The notes under the pieces: generated by a model | What the model was told of the DNA's origin: nothing | The model's input: only the letters and a program-made list of their open reading frames with translations | The model's database searches: none | In this document: one piece after another, positions 7,558 through 16,132 of the stretch | Position numbering within the stretch: position 1 is the stretch's first letter | How the letters are laid out: every line of letters begins with the position of its first letter | Program-made: the position numbers and the translations under genes | NCBI GenBank assembly: GCA_037443645.1 | Contig: JBBINY010000001.1 | Location: 62,001-126,000 of the forward strand | Direction: 5' to 3' | Origin: UBA2336 sp037443645 | GTDB taxonomy: Bacteria; Bacteroidota; Bacteroidia; Cytophagales; Cyclobacteriaceae | DNA: 64,000 nt

Positions 7558-8163
7558 ATGGCACGATACACAGGTCCAAAAGCCAGAATATCCAGGCGAT
7601 TCGGAGAACCGGTTTTAGGTGAAAACAAGGCTCTTCAGAAGAAGAGTTTTGCGCCCGGCATGCACGGTCGCGGCAAGAAGCGCAAGCAGTCGGAATACGC
7701 GGTTCAGTTGGCTGAAAAGCAAAAGGCAAAGTACATTTACGGATTGCTTGAGCGTCAGTTTGCCAAACTGTTCGATAAGGCGTCACGGAAGAAAGGTGTT
7801 ACCGGTGAAGTTCTGCTGCAATTGCTGGAGGCCCGGCTTGACAACACCGTTTACCGGATGGGCATTGCACCAACCCGCAGGGGTGCGCGACAACTTGTAT
7901 TACACAAGCACATCACTGTAAACGGTGAGATTGTCAATGTTGCATCCTTTACACTGCGTCCGGGCGATCGGGTAGGTGTTCGGGAGAAATCAAAGTCACT
8001 GGAGGCCATTACCAGCAGCCTTGCCATTCAGAGTGCACGCAAGTATTCGTGGCTGGAGTGGGACGGAGCCGAAATGGAAGGTAAACTTATTCACCTGCCT
8101 CCCCGTGAGGATATACCTGAGAACATCAACGAGCAGCTAATCGTTGAATTGTACTCAAAATAA
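7558..8163 (+). CDS. rpsD: 30S ribosomal protein S4
   Basis: S4 is a primary 16S rRNA assembly protein and in many bacteria the repressor of the alpha operon. The 201-residue product starts MARYTGPKARISRRFGEPV and has the S4 RNA-binding domain (about residues 90-155, with RLDNTVYRMGIAPTRRGARQ and VNGEIVNVASFTLRPGD). The length is typical. No extra leader is visible between rpsK and rpsD beyond 36 A-rich bases. Confidence 0.97.
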   Translation: MARYTGPKARISRRFGEPVLGENKALQKKSFAPGMHGRGKKRKQSEYAVQLAEKQKAKYIYGLLERQFAKLFDKASRKKGVTGEVLLQLLEARLDNTVYRMGIAPTRRGARQLVLHKHITVNGEIVNVASFTLRPGDRVGVREKSKSLEAITSSLAIQSARKYSWLEWDGAEMEGKLIHLPPREDIPENINEQLIVELYSK

Positions 8164-8189
8164 TTCTAACCTTTAATCAGAACATACTT

Positions 8190-9186
8190 ATGTCAATACT
8201 CGCATTTCAAATACCCGATAAAGTGGTGATGGAGAAAGCCGATGATTTTCACGGCACATTTACTTTTAAGCCTCTTGAAAAAGGCTACGGTGTTACCATC
8301 GGCAATGCACTTCGCAGAATTCTGCTCTCTTCGTTGGAAGGGTATGCCATCACGGGAATTAAGATCCCCGGGGTTTNNNNNNNNNNATGAATTTTCTACC
8401 CTGGAAGGGGTGGTTGAAGATGTTGCAGAAATCATCCTCAACCTGAAAATGGTCCGCCTGAAAAAAACAGGTGATAATTTCGACAGCAAGATTACTGTAA
8501 ACATCAAAAAACAGAAGCAGTTGAAAGCCGGTGATATTGCCCGCTTTACGTCAGCATTTGAAGTGCTGAACCCTGAGCATGTAATCTGCAACCTGGATGA
8601 GTCCGCTCAGTTTGAGATTGAACTCACCATTGACAAGGGTAGAGGTTATTTGCCAGCCGAAGAAAGTAAACCGGCTGAGCAGGTGTTTGGCTTCATTCCC
8701 ATTGACGCCATCTTTACACCCATCAAAAATGTGAAATTCAGCGTGGAGAACACACGGGTAGAACAAAAAACCGACTACGAAAAACTGGTGCTGGATATTC
8801 AAACCGATGGTTCAATCCACCCGGAGAAAGCCCTCGAAGGAGCGGCTCACATTCTGATCAAACACTTTGCTCTTTTCTCCGATAAATCCATGGAACTTGA
8901 AACGGGCAAAGATGCAGAAGTTGAGCAGGTGGATGAGGAGATGCTTCACATGCGCAAATTGCTGAAAACACCCCTTCATGACCTTGACCTCTCAGTACGG
9001 GCATACAACTGCCTGAAAGCCGCTGATGTAAAAACATTGGGCGACCTGGTACAACTCGAAATCTCTGATATGATGAAATTCAGGAATTTCGGAAAGAAAT
9101 CACTGGCTGAACTGGAACAACTGGTGTCAGAAAAAGGCCTGACATTCGGAATGGACCTGGGGAAGTATAAACTCGAAGAAGATTAA
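8190..9186 (+). CDS. rpoA: RNA polymerase alpha subunit (interrupted by assembly gap)
   Basis: Alpha nucleates RNA polymerase assembly and its C-terminal domain contacts promoters and activators. The N-terminal domain begins MSILAFQIPDKVVMEKADDF and includes GNALRRILLSSLEGYAITG. The C-terminal domain (HDLDLSVRAYNCLKAADVK, then FRNFGKKSLAELEQL) is intact. A ten-N run at 8377-8386 interrupts the gene, and the two flanks lie in different frames (offset +1). This is an artefact of the placeholder length: the conserved alpha motif GVLHEFS spans the gap and fits if three bases are missing. The gene is therefore best treated as a single intact CDS. Confidence 0.95.
8377..8386. other. Assembly gap of ten N inside rpoA
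   Basis: Ten consecutive N lie between a left flank ending in codons for G-V and a right flank reading (N)AT-GAA-TTT-TCT-ACC. The expected peptide at this point in alpha is G-V-L-H-E-F-S-T, which needs just three bases between the flanks. The gap length is therefore a fixed placeholder, not a measurement. Confidence 0.9.
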
Positions 9187-9193
9187 TTGAACC

Positions 9194-9733
9194 ATGAGAC
9201 ACGGTAAGAAAGTAAATCACCTGGGAAGAACGGCAAGCCACCGGAAAGCCATGCTTTCCAATATGGCCAGTTCGTTGATTCTCCGTAAGCGAATTACAAC
9301 CACAGTAGCAAAAGCCAAAGCGTTACGCAAGTTTGTTGAGCCGTTGCTAACCAAGGCTAAGACGGATTCGACCCACTCCAGGCGTACGGTATTTTCATAC
9401 CTCCAGAATAAGGAGTCGGTAACAGAACTTTTTGGTGCCGTTGCCTCTCGCATTGCCGACCGCCAGGGTGGTTATACCCGCATTATTAAGATGGGTGACG
9501 TACGGCAAGGCGATAATGCCGAAATGTGCCTCATTGAACTTGTTGATTTTAACGATTTGTACGGTAAGGAAACGGCTACCAAGAAGGGGAAAACCCGCAG
9601 GGGCCGTGGTGCAAAAAGCAAGAAAGATGAGGAAACACTGGGAGTTGTGGAGACATCGGAGCCCGCTGCTGCAGAGGCCGGAACAAAAGAGAAGAGAACG
9701 AAGAAGCAGGCCCCGAAAAAAGATAAGAAATAA
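9194..9733 (+). CDS. rplQ: 50S ribosomal protein L17 with basic C-terminal extension
   Basis: L17 lies near the peptide exit tunnel. Residues 1-120 are the conserved domain (MRHGKKVNHLGRTASHRKAM start; GGYTRIIKMGDVRQGDNAEM). The product is 179 residues, about 50-60 more than E. coli L17. The extra C-terminal tail is rich in Lys, Ala and Glu and looks unstructured, a pattern common in Bacteroidota L17. It is the last gene of the superoperon and is followed by a strong terminator. Confidence 0.96.
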   Translation: MRHGKKVNHLGRTASHRKAMLSNMASSLILRKRITTTVAKAKALRKFVEPLLTKAKTDSTHSRRTVFSYLQNKESVTELFGAVASRIADRQGGYTRIIKMGDVRQGDNAEMCLIELVDFNDLYGKETATKKGKTRRGRGAKSKKDEETLGVVETSEPAAAEAGTKEKRTKKQAPKKDKK

Positions 9734-9753
9734 GGTGGCTACACATTATTACG

Positions 9754-9786
9754 AAGGGATTGAGCGGCTGTTCAATCCCTTTTTTG
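9754..9786 (+). terminator. Rho-independent terminator of the ribosomal operon
   Basis: Bases 9754-9763 (AAGGGATTGA) pair with 9772-9781 (TCAATCCCTT) in a perfect 10-bp stem with an 8-base loop, followed by a run of T. It lies 20 bases after the rplQ stop and closes the operon. Confidence 0.9.
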
Positions 9787-9849
9787 TTGCCTTTGGCCCC
9801 ATCTTGTCAAAATTTGAAAGGTAATCACATGCCGTATCCGTTAGACGTT

Positions 9850-9857
9850 TATTTTTG
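9850..9857 (+). promoter_or_regulatory. Promoter -7 element for carA
   Basis: TATTTTTG at 9850-9857 matches the Bacteroidota -7 consensus TAnnTTTG exactly and lies 17 bases before the carA GTG start, downstream of the operon terminator. No good -33 TTTG is present 19 bases upstream, so the match is partial. Confidence 0.5.
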
Positions 9858-9874
9858 CTGAACCTGTTACCCAA

Positions 9875-10981
9875 GTGAGAAGAAAAGCATACCTCCTGTT
9901 ACACGATGGCCTCCTGGTGGAGGGCAACCTGATTGGCGCTCCCGGTACAACGGGCGGTGAGATCTGTTTTAATACCGGCATGACCGGCTACCAGGAAATC
10001 TACACCGATCCCTCGTATTTCGGCCAGATTATCGTAAACACAACAGCCCATATTGGCAATTATGGAACGGTGGATAATGAGCAGGAGTCTGAATCGCCCA
10101 AAATCAGCGGCCTTGTGGTAAACGATTTTTCGGCCGAGTTCAGCCGGGCAACGGCCCGGGAAAGCCTGCAGCAGTATCTTGATAAACATTCCATTACCGG
10201 TATAGCCGATGTGGACACGCGCATGCTCGTGCGGCACATCCGCAGCAAAGGAGCTATGAATGCCCTGATCTCCTCCGAGCTCACGCCTGATCAGATGCGA
10301 AAGGAAATTCTGAAGGTGCCCTCCATGGACGGCCTCGAATTAGCCTCCAATGTATCAACCCCCGAACCCTACTTTGTTGGAAACAAGCAGTCCGATTACC
10401 GGATAGCTGCGCTGGATGTTGGCATCAAAAAAAGCATCCTGACTAACCTGGCAAGCCTGGGGTGCTACCTTCAGGTATTTCCGGCAAGAACTTCCTTCGA
10501 GACCATGGAGCAGTGGAACCCGCATGGGTATTTCATCTCGAACGGCCCAGGCGACCCTTCGGTGATGGACTATGCCATTGCTACAGTAAAAAAGATTCTG
10601 GCAGCAGACAAGCCGCTGTTTGGTATTTGTCTCGGCCATCAATTGCTGGCGCTCGCCTGTGGCTTAACTACCTATAAAATGCATCATGGTCACAGGGGTT
10701 TAAACCATCCGGTGAAGAACCTGATCACCGGCTTGGGGGAGATTACTTCACAGAATCATGGGTTTGCTGTCAGTGAAAAGGATATTGAAAAGAATAAGGA
10801 GGTCGAAGTTACCCATCTTCATCTCAACGACAACACCATCATGGGAATTCGCCTGCGTAATAAGCGGGCCTTTTCAGTACAGTACCACCCGGAAGCATCA
10901 CCCGGTCCGCATGATTCGCGCTACCTCTTTGAAGAGTTTGTCGCCATGATCAGGAAAAGTGAAATGAAAGTAGCCATCTGA
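9875..10981 (+). CDS. carA: Carbamoyl-phosphate synthase small subunit
   Basis: CarA hydrolyses glutamine and passes ammonia to CarB to make carbamoyl phosphate for pyrimidine and arginine synthesis. The 368-residue product has the N-terminal CPSase domain (GEICFNTGMTGYQEIYTDPS) and a C-terminal class I glutamine amidotransferase domain with the catalytic triad C252 (GICLGHQ), H338 and E340 (YHPEAS). The start is GTG at 9875, the only start that gives the normal N-terminus. carB is not adjacent; eno follows after 16 bases, suggesting cotranscription with glycolysis. Confidence 0.95.
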   Translation: MRRKAYLLLHDGLLVEGNLIGAPGTTGGEICFNTGMTGYQEIYTDPSYFGQIIVNTTAHIGNYGTVDNEQESESPKISGLVVNDFSAEFSRATARESLQQYLDKHSITGIADVDTRMLVRHIRSKGAMNALISSELTPDQMRKEILKVPSMDGLELASNVSTPEPYFVGNKQSDYRIAALDVGIKKSILTNLASLGCYLQVFPARTSFETMEQWNPHGYFISNGPGDPSVMDYAIATVKKILAADKPLFGICLGHQLLALACGLTTYKMHHGHRGLNHPVKNLITGLGEITSQNHGFAVSEKDIEKNKEVEVTHLHLNDNTIMGIRLRNKRAFSVQYHPEASPGPHDSRYLFEEFVAMIRKSEMKVAI

Positions 10982-10997
10982 AAATTTAACCATTGCC

Positions 10998-12275
10998 ATG
11001 AGTTTAATTGAAAGCATTCATGCCCGGCAAATACTTGACAGTCGCGGCAATCCTACCATTGAAGTGGATGTTGTTACGGAAAGCGGTGCAAACGGTCGTG
11101 CCGCGGTACCATCCGGTGCATCAACAGGCACGCATGAGGCTGTTGAATTGCGCGATAATGACAAGAAGAGGTACATGGGCAAAGGCGTGCTTAAAGCAGT
11201 GGATCACGTAAACAACAAAATCGCTGCCGAGGTTGTGGGTTATCCTGTATTTGAGCAAAACCTGCTCGACAAAATTATGCTTGAGCTGGATGGCACCGCC
11301 AATAAAAGTAAGCTTGGCGCCAACGCCATACTGGGTACATCGCTGGCAATTGCCAAGGCTGCCGCCATGGAAGCAGGCATGCCGCTGTACCGTTACATTG
11401 GCGGAGTAAGTGCCAACACCCTTCCCGTTCCGATGATGAATATTCTCAATGGGGGTAGCCATGCCGATAACGCCATCGACTTTCAGGAGTTCATGGTTAT
11501 GCCGGTAGGAGCTGCTACATTCTCTGAGGCCTTACGCATGGGGTCCGAAGTTTTTCATACCTTAAAAAAAGTACTCCATGACAGGGGATTGTCCACAAAC
11601 GTTGGCGATGAAGGCGGATTTGCTCCGAATCTGAAATCGAATGAGGAGGCCATAGAAGTTGTGCTCAAAGCAATTGAAAAGGCAGGCTATAAGCCCGGGG
11701 CGGACATTTTCATTGCACTCGATCCGGCTGCCTCTGAGTTTTATGATTCTAAAACGAAAGTTTATCACTTTAAAAAATCAAATGGTAGAAAGCTGAAGCC
11801 TTTGGAAATGGCTGATTACTGGGCGCAATGGGCAAGGAAATATCCCATCATTTCGCTGGAGGACGGGATGGCCGAGGATGATTGGGCCGGCTGGAAGGCC
11901 CTGACGGAGAAAATCGGAAAGAAGGTACAATTGGTGGGCGATGATTTGTTTGTAACCAATGTTAAACGCTTGCAAAAGGGTATTGATGAACATATTGCCA
12001 ACGCTATTTTGATAAAAGTGAACCAGATCGGATCGTTGACCGAAACGATCGATGCGGTAAACCTGGCTAAGCAGAACAGCTACAAAAGTGTAATGTCACA
12101 TCGTTCAGGCGAAACGGAAGACAGTACAATTGCCGATCTGGCTGTTGCCCTAAATACCGGCCAGATTAAAACGGGCTCAGCTTCACGATCAGACCGGATG
12201 GCCAAATACAACCAATTGATTCGTATTGAGGAAGAACTTGGCGAAGTAGCATACTTTCCTGGCCGGAAGTTCTAG
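10998..12275 (+). CDS. eno: Enolase
   Basis: Enolase interconverts 2-phosphoglycerate and phosphoenolpyruvate in the cytosol. The 425-residue product is complete: it opens IESIHARQILDSRGNPTIEV and contains the catalytic GDEGGFAPN loop, the metal-binding ISLEDGMAEDDW and VGDDLFVTN motifs, the lysine-bearing AILIKVNQIGS and the signature MSHRSGETEDSTIADLAV. It lies just after carA. Confidence 0.97.
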   Translation: MSLIESIHARQILDSRGNPTIEVDVVTESGANGRAAVPSGASTGTHEAVELRDNDKKRYMGKGVLKAVDHVNNKIAAEVVGYPVFEQNLLDKIMLELDGTANKSKLGANAILGTSLAIAKAAAMEAGMPLYRYIGGVSANTLPVPMMNILNGGSHADNAIDFQEFMVMPVGAATFSEALRMGSEVFHTLKKVLHDRGLSTNVGDEGGFAPNLKSNEEAIEVVLKAIEKAGYKPGADIFIALDPAASEFYDSKTKVYHFKKSNGRKLKPLEMADYWAQWARKYPIISLEDGMAEDDWAGWKALTEKIGKKVQLVGDDLFVTNVKRLQKGIDEHIANAILIKVNQIGSLTETIDAVNLAKQNSYKSVMSHRSGETEDSTIADLAVALNTGQIKTGSASRSDRMAKYNQLIRIEEELGEVAYFPGRKF

Positions 12276-12347
12276 CGGCAGGCCTGCAACTCGGGTCAGT
12301 TGTATTCTCGCGTATTTAACACTACCTTAGGCATCATTTTTTGAGTT

Positions 12348-12638
12348 ATGTGGAAGCGATTGCCCAAGGCCTTCCGTAATTTTTATGTGATTACCGGCCT
12401 TATTTTTTTTACCTGGATGTTGTTTCTGGATTCAAACGACTTGATTTCGAGGTACCGCCTTTCCGCCAGGCTGCGGGCACTTGAGAATGAGAAGGAATAT
12501 TATCGGCAAAAGATCAGAGAGGTTGAGCAGGATAAGAGCGAATTGTTCGGTGACCGGGAGTCGCTGGAGAAATTTGCCCGCGAAAAATACCTGATGAAGA
12601 AGGACAATGAGGATGTGTTCGTAATCGTTGAAAAGTGA
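12348..12638 (+). CDS. Septum formation initiator family protein (DivIC/FtsB-like)
   Basis: The 96-residue product has one hydrophobic segment (about residues 12-30, YVITGLIFFTWMLFL) followed by a charged coiled coil (LRALENEKEYYRQKIREVEQ) and an FAREKYLMKKDNEDVF motif. This is the layout of DivIC/FtsB, bitopic divisome proteins that link FtsL and FtsQ/DivIB. In family members the FAREKYxMKxxxEDVF motif follows the coil, as here. It follows eno by 72 bases. I give no symbol because FtsB and DivIC cannot be separated from sequence alone. Confidence 0.88.
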   Translation: MWKRLPKAFRNFYVITGLIFFTWMLFLDSNDLISRYRLSARLRALENEKEYYRQKIREVEQDKSELFGDRESLEKFAREKYLMKKDNEDVFVIVEK

Positions 12639-12649
12639 AAATCACCTCT

Positions 12650-13213
12650 ATGGCAAAATCACTTATCGTATTTCTGGTTGTAATGGGCAGCGCCTGGCAC
12701 GCCTGTGCCCAGGGAAAGAACAACAGCCTGGAGGGAGTTCCTGCCGGCCAGCGGATTGTTACGGGTGGCGGATTGGGGTTGAGTTTCGGCAACACACAAG
12801 ACTTTATTTCTATTTCGCCAATCATCGGCTATGCCCTCACCCGCAGGTTGGTTGCCGGAACAGGCGTAACATACCGGTATACGAAATATAAAACGGTGCA
12901 ACCCCCTGTTACCTTTAATGATTATGCTATTAACCCGTTTGCACGATTTACCGTGTATAAGGGCTTTTTTCTTCAAACTGAATATGAATACCTCAGCTAC
13001 GAGTATTATGTTTCGGTGAATGAGAAGGCGCGCCAGGGATTTAACAGTTTCCTTGGCGGTGGCGGTTTTTTACAGCCGATGGGTAAGAATGCAGCGTTCT
13101 TTGTGGTGGCTTTATACAACTTCTCGTACACCGCCTCCTCAAGTGTTTACACACCTTACCAAAGCCCCTGGGTTATACGGGCCGGAATCACCATAGGGGG
13201 CATAAGCTTTTAG
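12650..13213 (+). CDS. Secreted protein with predicted outer-membrane beta-barrel
   Basis: The product starts with a clear Sec signal peptide (MAKSLIVFLVVMGSAWHACA, cut before QGK). The mature part alternates aromatic and polar residues in short strands (FISISPIIGYALTRRLVAGT, FFLQTEYEYLSYEYYVS, WVIRAGITIGGISF). That is the look of a small porin-like barrel of about 165 residues. I chose the ATG at 12650. A GTG at 12635 overlapping the upstream stop is possible and would add five residues. Its stop overlaps the stop of the convergent dehydrogenase gene. The function is unknown. Confidence 0.75.
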   Translation: MAKSLIVFLVVMGSAWHACAQGKNNSLEGVPAGQRIVTGGGLGLSFGNTQDFISISPIIGYALTRRLVAGTGVTYRYTKYKTVQPPVTFNDYAINPFARFTVYKGFFLQTEYEYLSYEYYVSVNEKARQGFNSFLGGGGFLQPMGKNAAFFVVALYNFSYTASSSVYTPYQSPWVIRAGITIGGISF

Positions 13214-14289
13214 AAGGACAGACCAAACTTCCCTGCCAATTCATTAAGGTCTTTCTCCACATTGGAATTAAGGCGTAATCCCTCCCGCATCCGCCTGGCC
13301 GTCATGTCACGCTCGGGATCCCCAGCAATCAATACGCCCGGTTGATCAGGTATGGTTCGGGCTGAACGGAACCGGGTTATCCAATTATCCATATGATGTT
13401 TGAATTCGGCTGCCGGACGAAAAGCATCAATGCGCATGGCACCCAGAAAATGACCGATGCCCCTGCCAACCGGATCAGCAGGTGGTTGGAGAAAGGCAAC
13501 GAATGGTGGAACCCACGGGCCGTAGTTAGCTCCTGACAACACCGCTGAGAGGATGTCCACCATCGCACCAAGCCCGTATCCCTTATGGCTTCCATGTTCA
13601 TAGTCACTTCCTAACGGAATTAATGCACCACCCTCTTTCAGTTCATGTGGATTGGTTGACGGATTACCTTCTTTTGTCTGAATCCATCCCAACGGGGCTT
13701 TTTCATTCTTTCTTTGAAGAATTTCCAGTTTGCCGTTAGCCGCGGTGGTTGTTGCCATATCCAGCACAAAGGGTGGTTCTTTGCCCGCTGGTATAGCCAC
13801 CGATATGGGGTTGGTTCCCAATAAGCGCTCGGTTGCAAAGGTGGGGGCCACCAACGGACTGGCATTGGTCATTGCCCAGCCGATCATGTCGTGTGCGAGG
13901 GCCATCATGGAATGATAACCGGCAATGCCAAAGTGGTTGGAATTGCGTACAGCTACCCACCCTGTGCCGGTGGCTTTTGCTTTTTCAATGGCGATTGTCA
14001 TGGCCCGGGGTGCAACCACCAGTCCAAGTCCGGAGTCACCGTCAAGGGTTGCCGTTCCGGGTGTTTCATGCACAAGGCGTATGGCCGGCCGGGGATTGAT
14101 CCGCCCTGCTTCCCAAAGGCGTACATAACCCGATAAGCGAGCAACACCGTGCGAATCAATACCCCGGATATCGGCCGCCAGGAGGGCCTCAGCGGCAAGT
14201 TGTGCATCGGGCTCCGGGCATCCGATTTCTATAAACACAGAGAAGGCAAATTCCTTCAGTGCGTCAATGGAATACATGCGTGCATTCAT
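13210..14289 (-). CDS. Ldh family (malate/L-lactate-type) NAD(P)-dependent oxidoreductase
   Basis: Members of this family (YlbC, malate/sulfolactate/ureidoglycolate dehydrogenases) reduce 2-oxoacids with NAD(P)H. The sequence has ADIRGIDSHGVARLSGYVRL near the N-terminus, the His motif VRNSNHFGIAGYHSM, TNPISVAIPAG, and GSHKGYGLGAMVDILS. About 360 residues is the normal length. The frame is open to 14322, but the family N-terminus (YSIDALKEFAFSVF) points to the ATG at 14289 or at 14277; I use 14289. The substrate cannot be read from sequence. The gene converges on the preceding barrel gene. Confidence 0.88.
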   Translation of the reverse strand: MNARMYSIDALKEFAFSVFIEIGCPEPDAQLAAEALLAADIRGIDSHGVARLSGYVRLWEAGRINPRPAIRLVHETPGTATLDGDSGLGLVVAPRAMTIAIEKAKATGTGWVAVRNSNHFGIAGYHSMMALAHDMIGWAMTNASPLVAPTFATERLLGTNPISVAIPAGKEPPFVLDMATTTAANGKLEILQRKNEKAPLGWIQTKEGNPSTNPHELKEGGALIPLGSDYEHGSHKGYGLGAMVDILSAVLSGANYGPWVPPFVAFLQPPADPVGRGIGHFLGAMRIDAFRPAAEFKHHMDNWITRFRSARTIPDQPGVLIAGDPERDMTARRMREGLRLNSNVEKDLNELAGKFGLSF

Positions 14290-14397
14290 GCCCGGCAAAG
14301 ATAGAGAACAACATGAAAGCACCGATCGCCCGAAAAAGATTTACTTTCGTTGTGGAATAGGATGTGAGGTTGCATCAATTTGTCTAAACATTTGCTT

Positions 14398-16002
14398 ATG
14401 AAATCGCTTTGGATGCCTTTTTTACTGTGCCTGATGATCCTTCAGGCAAATGCACAAACCGAAAAACTTGTAGATTCGAAAATCACGCGTGTAACCGTTT
14501 TCTTAAACCGGGCACAGGTTACCCGGGTGCTCAATACCCGCGTGGAAGCAGGAAAAACAAACCTTGTACTTACAGGCCTTACTGCGCAACTTGATCAGCA
14601 AAGTATTCAGGTTTCCGGAAAGGGAAATATTACGCTGCTTGGTATTGCCCACCGCCAGAATTTTATCAATGAGTTTAATCAGCCAAAGAGCCTGCGCGTG
14701 CTTAACGATTCGCTAGACTATTACAAAAGAGCGCTCACGGCAGAGCAGCAACAGAAAGAAGTATTGAACAAGGAAGAACAGTTGCTGATGGCCAACCAGA
14801 GGATAGGCGGAAGCAACCAGAATCTTACGGTAAATGAGTTGAAAGCAATGGCTGATTTTTATCGAAGTCGGTTAACAGAAATTGGAACGGCCAAAGTAAA
14901 AAGTGATGAGAAGATCAGAAAAATCAATGAACGTATCGGAAGGTTGAACAGGCAAGTACAGGAGCAAAATGAATTGTTTGGCCGCAATACCAGCGAAATT
15001 GTGATCAGCCTTTCTGCGGAGACCTCAGGCCCCGTTGAACTGGAAGTGAACTATGTAGTGAGTAATGCCGGCTGGTATGCAGTGTATGATTTACGTGCAG
15101 TGAATACCAAAAGTCCGGTACAATTGAACTATAAGGCCAATGTATTCCAGAGTACCGGTGAAGAGTGGAAGGACGTGCGGCTTAAATTGTCAACAGCAAA
15201 CCCCGGTTTGGGTGGATTGAAGCCCGAATTATACACCTGGTACCTTGATTTCTATTATCCTGCTTACAAACGAGATCTTTCGCGTACGGGAGCGGTACAT
15301 CGCAGTGCCGCTGAGAAAGCCGAAGATGTTGAACTAAGCATGGAGGTTCCATCGGTTCAAAGTGTGGCCGAGTTTACTCAAGCCATACAAACTACATTAA
15401 ACACCGAGTTTGACATTAACTTGCCTTACTCCGTATCCTCAGCCACAAAGCCAACGCTGGTGGACATTCGCAATTACGAAATGAAAGCCGACTACCGCTA
15501 TGCCGTAGCCCCCAAACTCGACCAGGATGCGTTTTTGTTGGCCCGTGCAACCGGATGGGAAGAGTTTAGTCTGCTGCCAGGTGAGGCGAATGTGTTTTTC
15601 GAAGGCACGTTTGTAGGCAAATCGTTTATTGACCCGAATAGTGTGAAGGACACCATTTCCGTTTCACTGGGTCGTGATCAGCGCATCGTGGTGAAGCGCG
15701 AACGGGTTAAGGATTTTTCTTCACGCAAAGCCATCGGTTCCAATATCCGCGAAAGTGCAGCCTGGGAGATTTCAATTCGGAACACACGCAATGAAGCAAT
15801 AAAGGTGGTTATAGAAGATCAGGTTCCTGTTTCAAAGAATAACCAGATTGAGGTTACGGTTACTGATGTGGGCGGGGCTCGCTACAATAAAGATACCGGC
15901 AAACTTACCTGGGAAGTAAGTCTGCAGCCCAATGAAACGAAGAAGGTGGTATTCAAATATGAAGTGAAGTATCCGAAAGACCGTACGATTTCGGGCTTGT
16001 GA
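14398..16002 (+). CDS. MuiA-like protein with DUF4139 domain
   Basis: The product has a signal peptide (MKSLWMPFLLCLMILQANAQ), an N-terminal DUF4140-like domain (KITRVTVFLNRAQVTRVLNT), a predicted coiled coil (about residues 110-195 with EQQQKEVLNKEEQLL) and a C-terminal DUF4139 domain ending TWEVSLQPNETKKVVFKYEV. This matches the mucoidy-inhibitor MuiA family of periplasmic proteins of unclear biochemical role. I start at the ATG at 14398 because it gives a clean signal peptide; a TTG at 14380 is also in frame. Length is 534 residues. Confidence 0.85.
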   Translation: MKSLWMPFLLCLMILQANAQTEKLVDSKITRVTVFLNRAQVTRVLNTRVEAGKTNLVLTGLTAQLDQQSIQVSGKGNITLLGIAHRQNFINEFNQPKSLRVLNDSLDYYKRALTAEQQQKEVLNKEEQLLMANQRIGGSNQNLTVNELKAMADFYRSRLTEIGTAKVKSDEKIRKINERIGRLNRQVQEQNELFGRNTSEIVISLSAETSGPVELEVNYVVSNAGWYAVYDLRAVNTKSPVQLNYKANVFQSTGEEWKDVRLKLSTANPGLGGLKPELYTWYLDFYYPAYKRDLSRTGAVHRSAAEKAEDVELSMEVPSVQSVAEFTQAIQTTLNTEFDINLPYSVSSATKPTLVDIRNYEMKADYRYAVAPKLDQDAFLLARATGWEEFSLLPGEANVFFEGTFVGKSFIDPNSVKDTISVSLGRDQRIVVKRERVKDFSSRKAIGSNIRESAAWEISIRNTRNEAIKVVIEDQVPVSKNNQIEVTVTDVGGARYNKDTGKLTWEVSLQPNETKKVVFKYEVKYPKDRTISGL

Positions 16003-16132
16003 GTGTTGCCGGTACAATTTTTTAATGGATACCCTATGCTGTCTCCGTGTGGGGTTACTTTGTTTGATCTAATTTGGTAGACGGTATGTTGCGAAGTCGA
16101 TTTTTGGTACATTCGGCTTTGTACTTTTCTGC

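Noticed and set aside
8190..9186. True frameshift in rpoA
   Set aside because: The frame change coincides with the ten-N placeholder. rpoA is essential and both halves are intact, so the gap length explains it.
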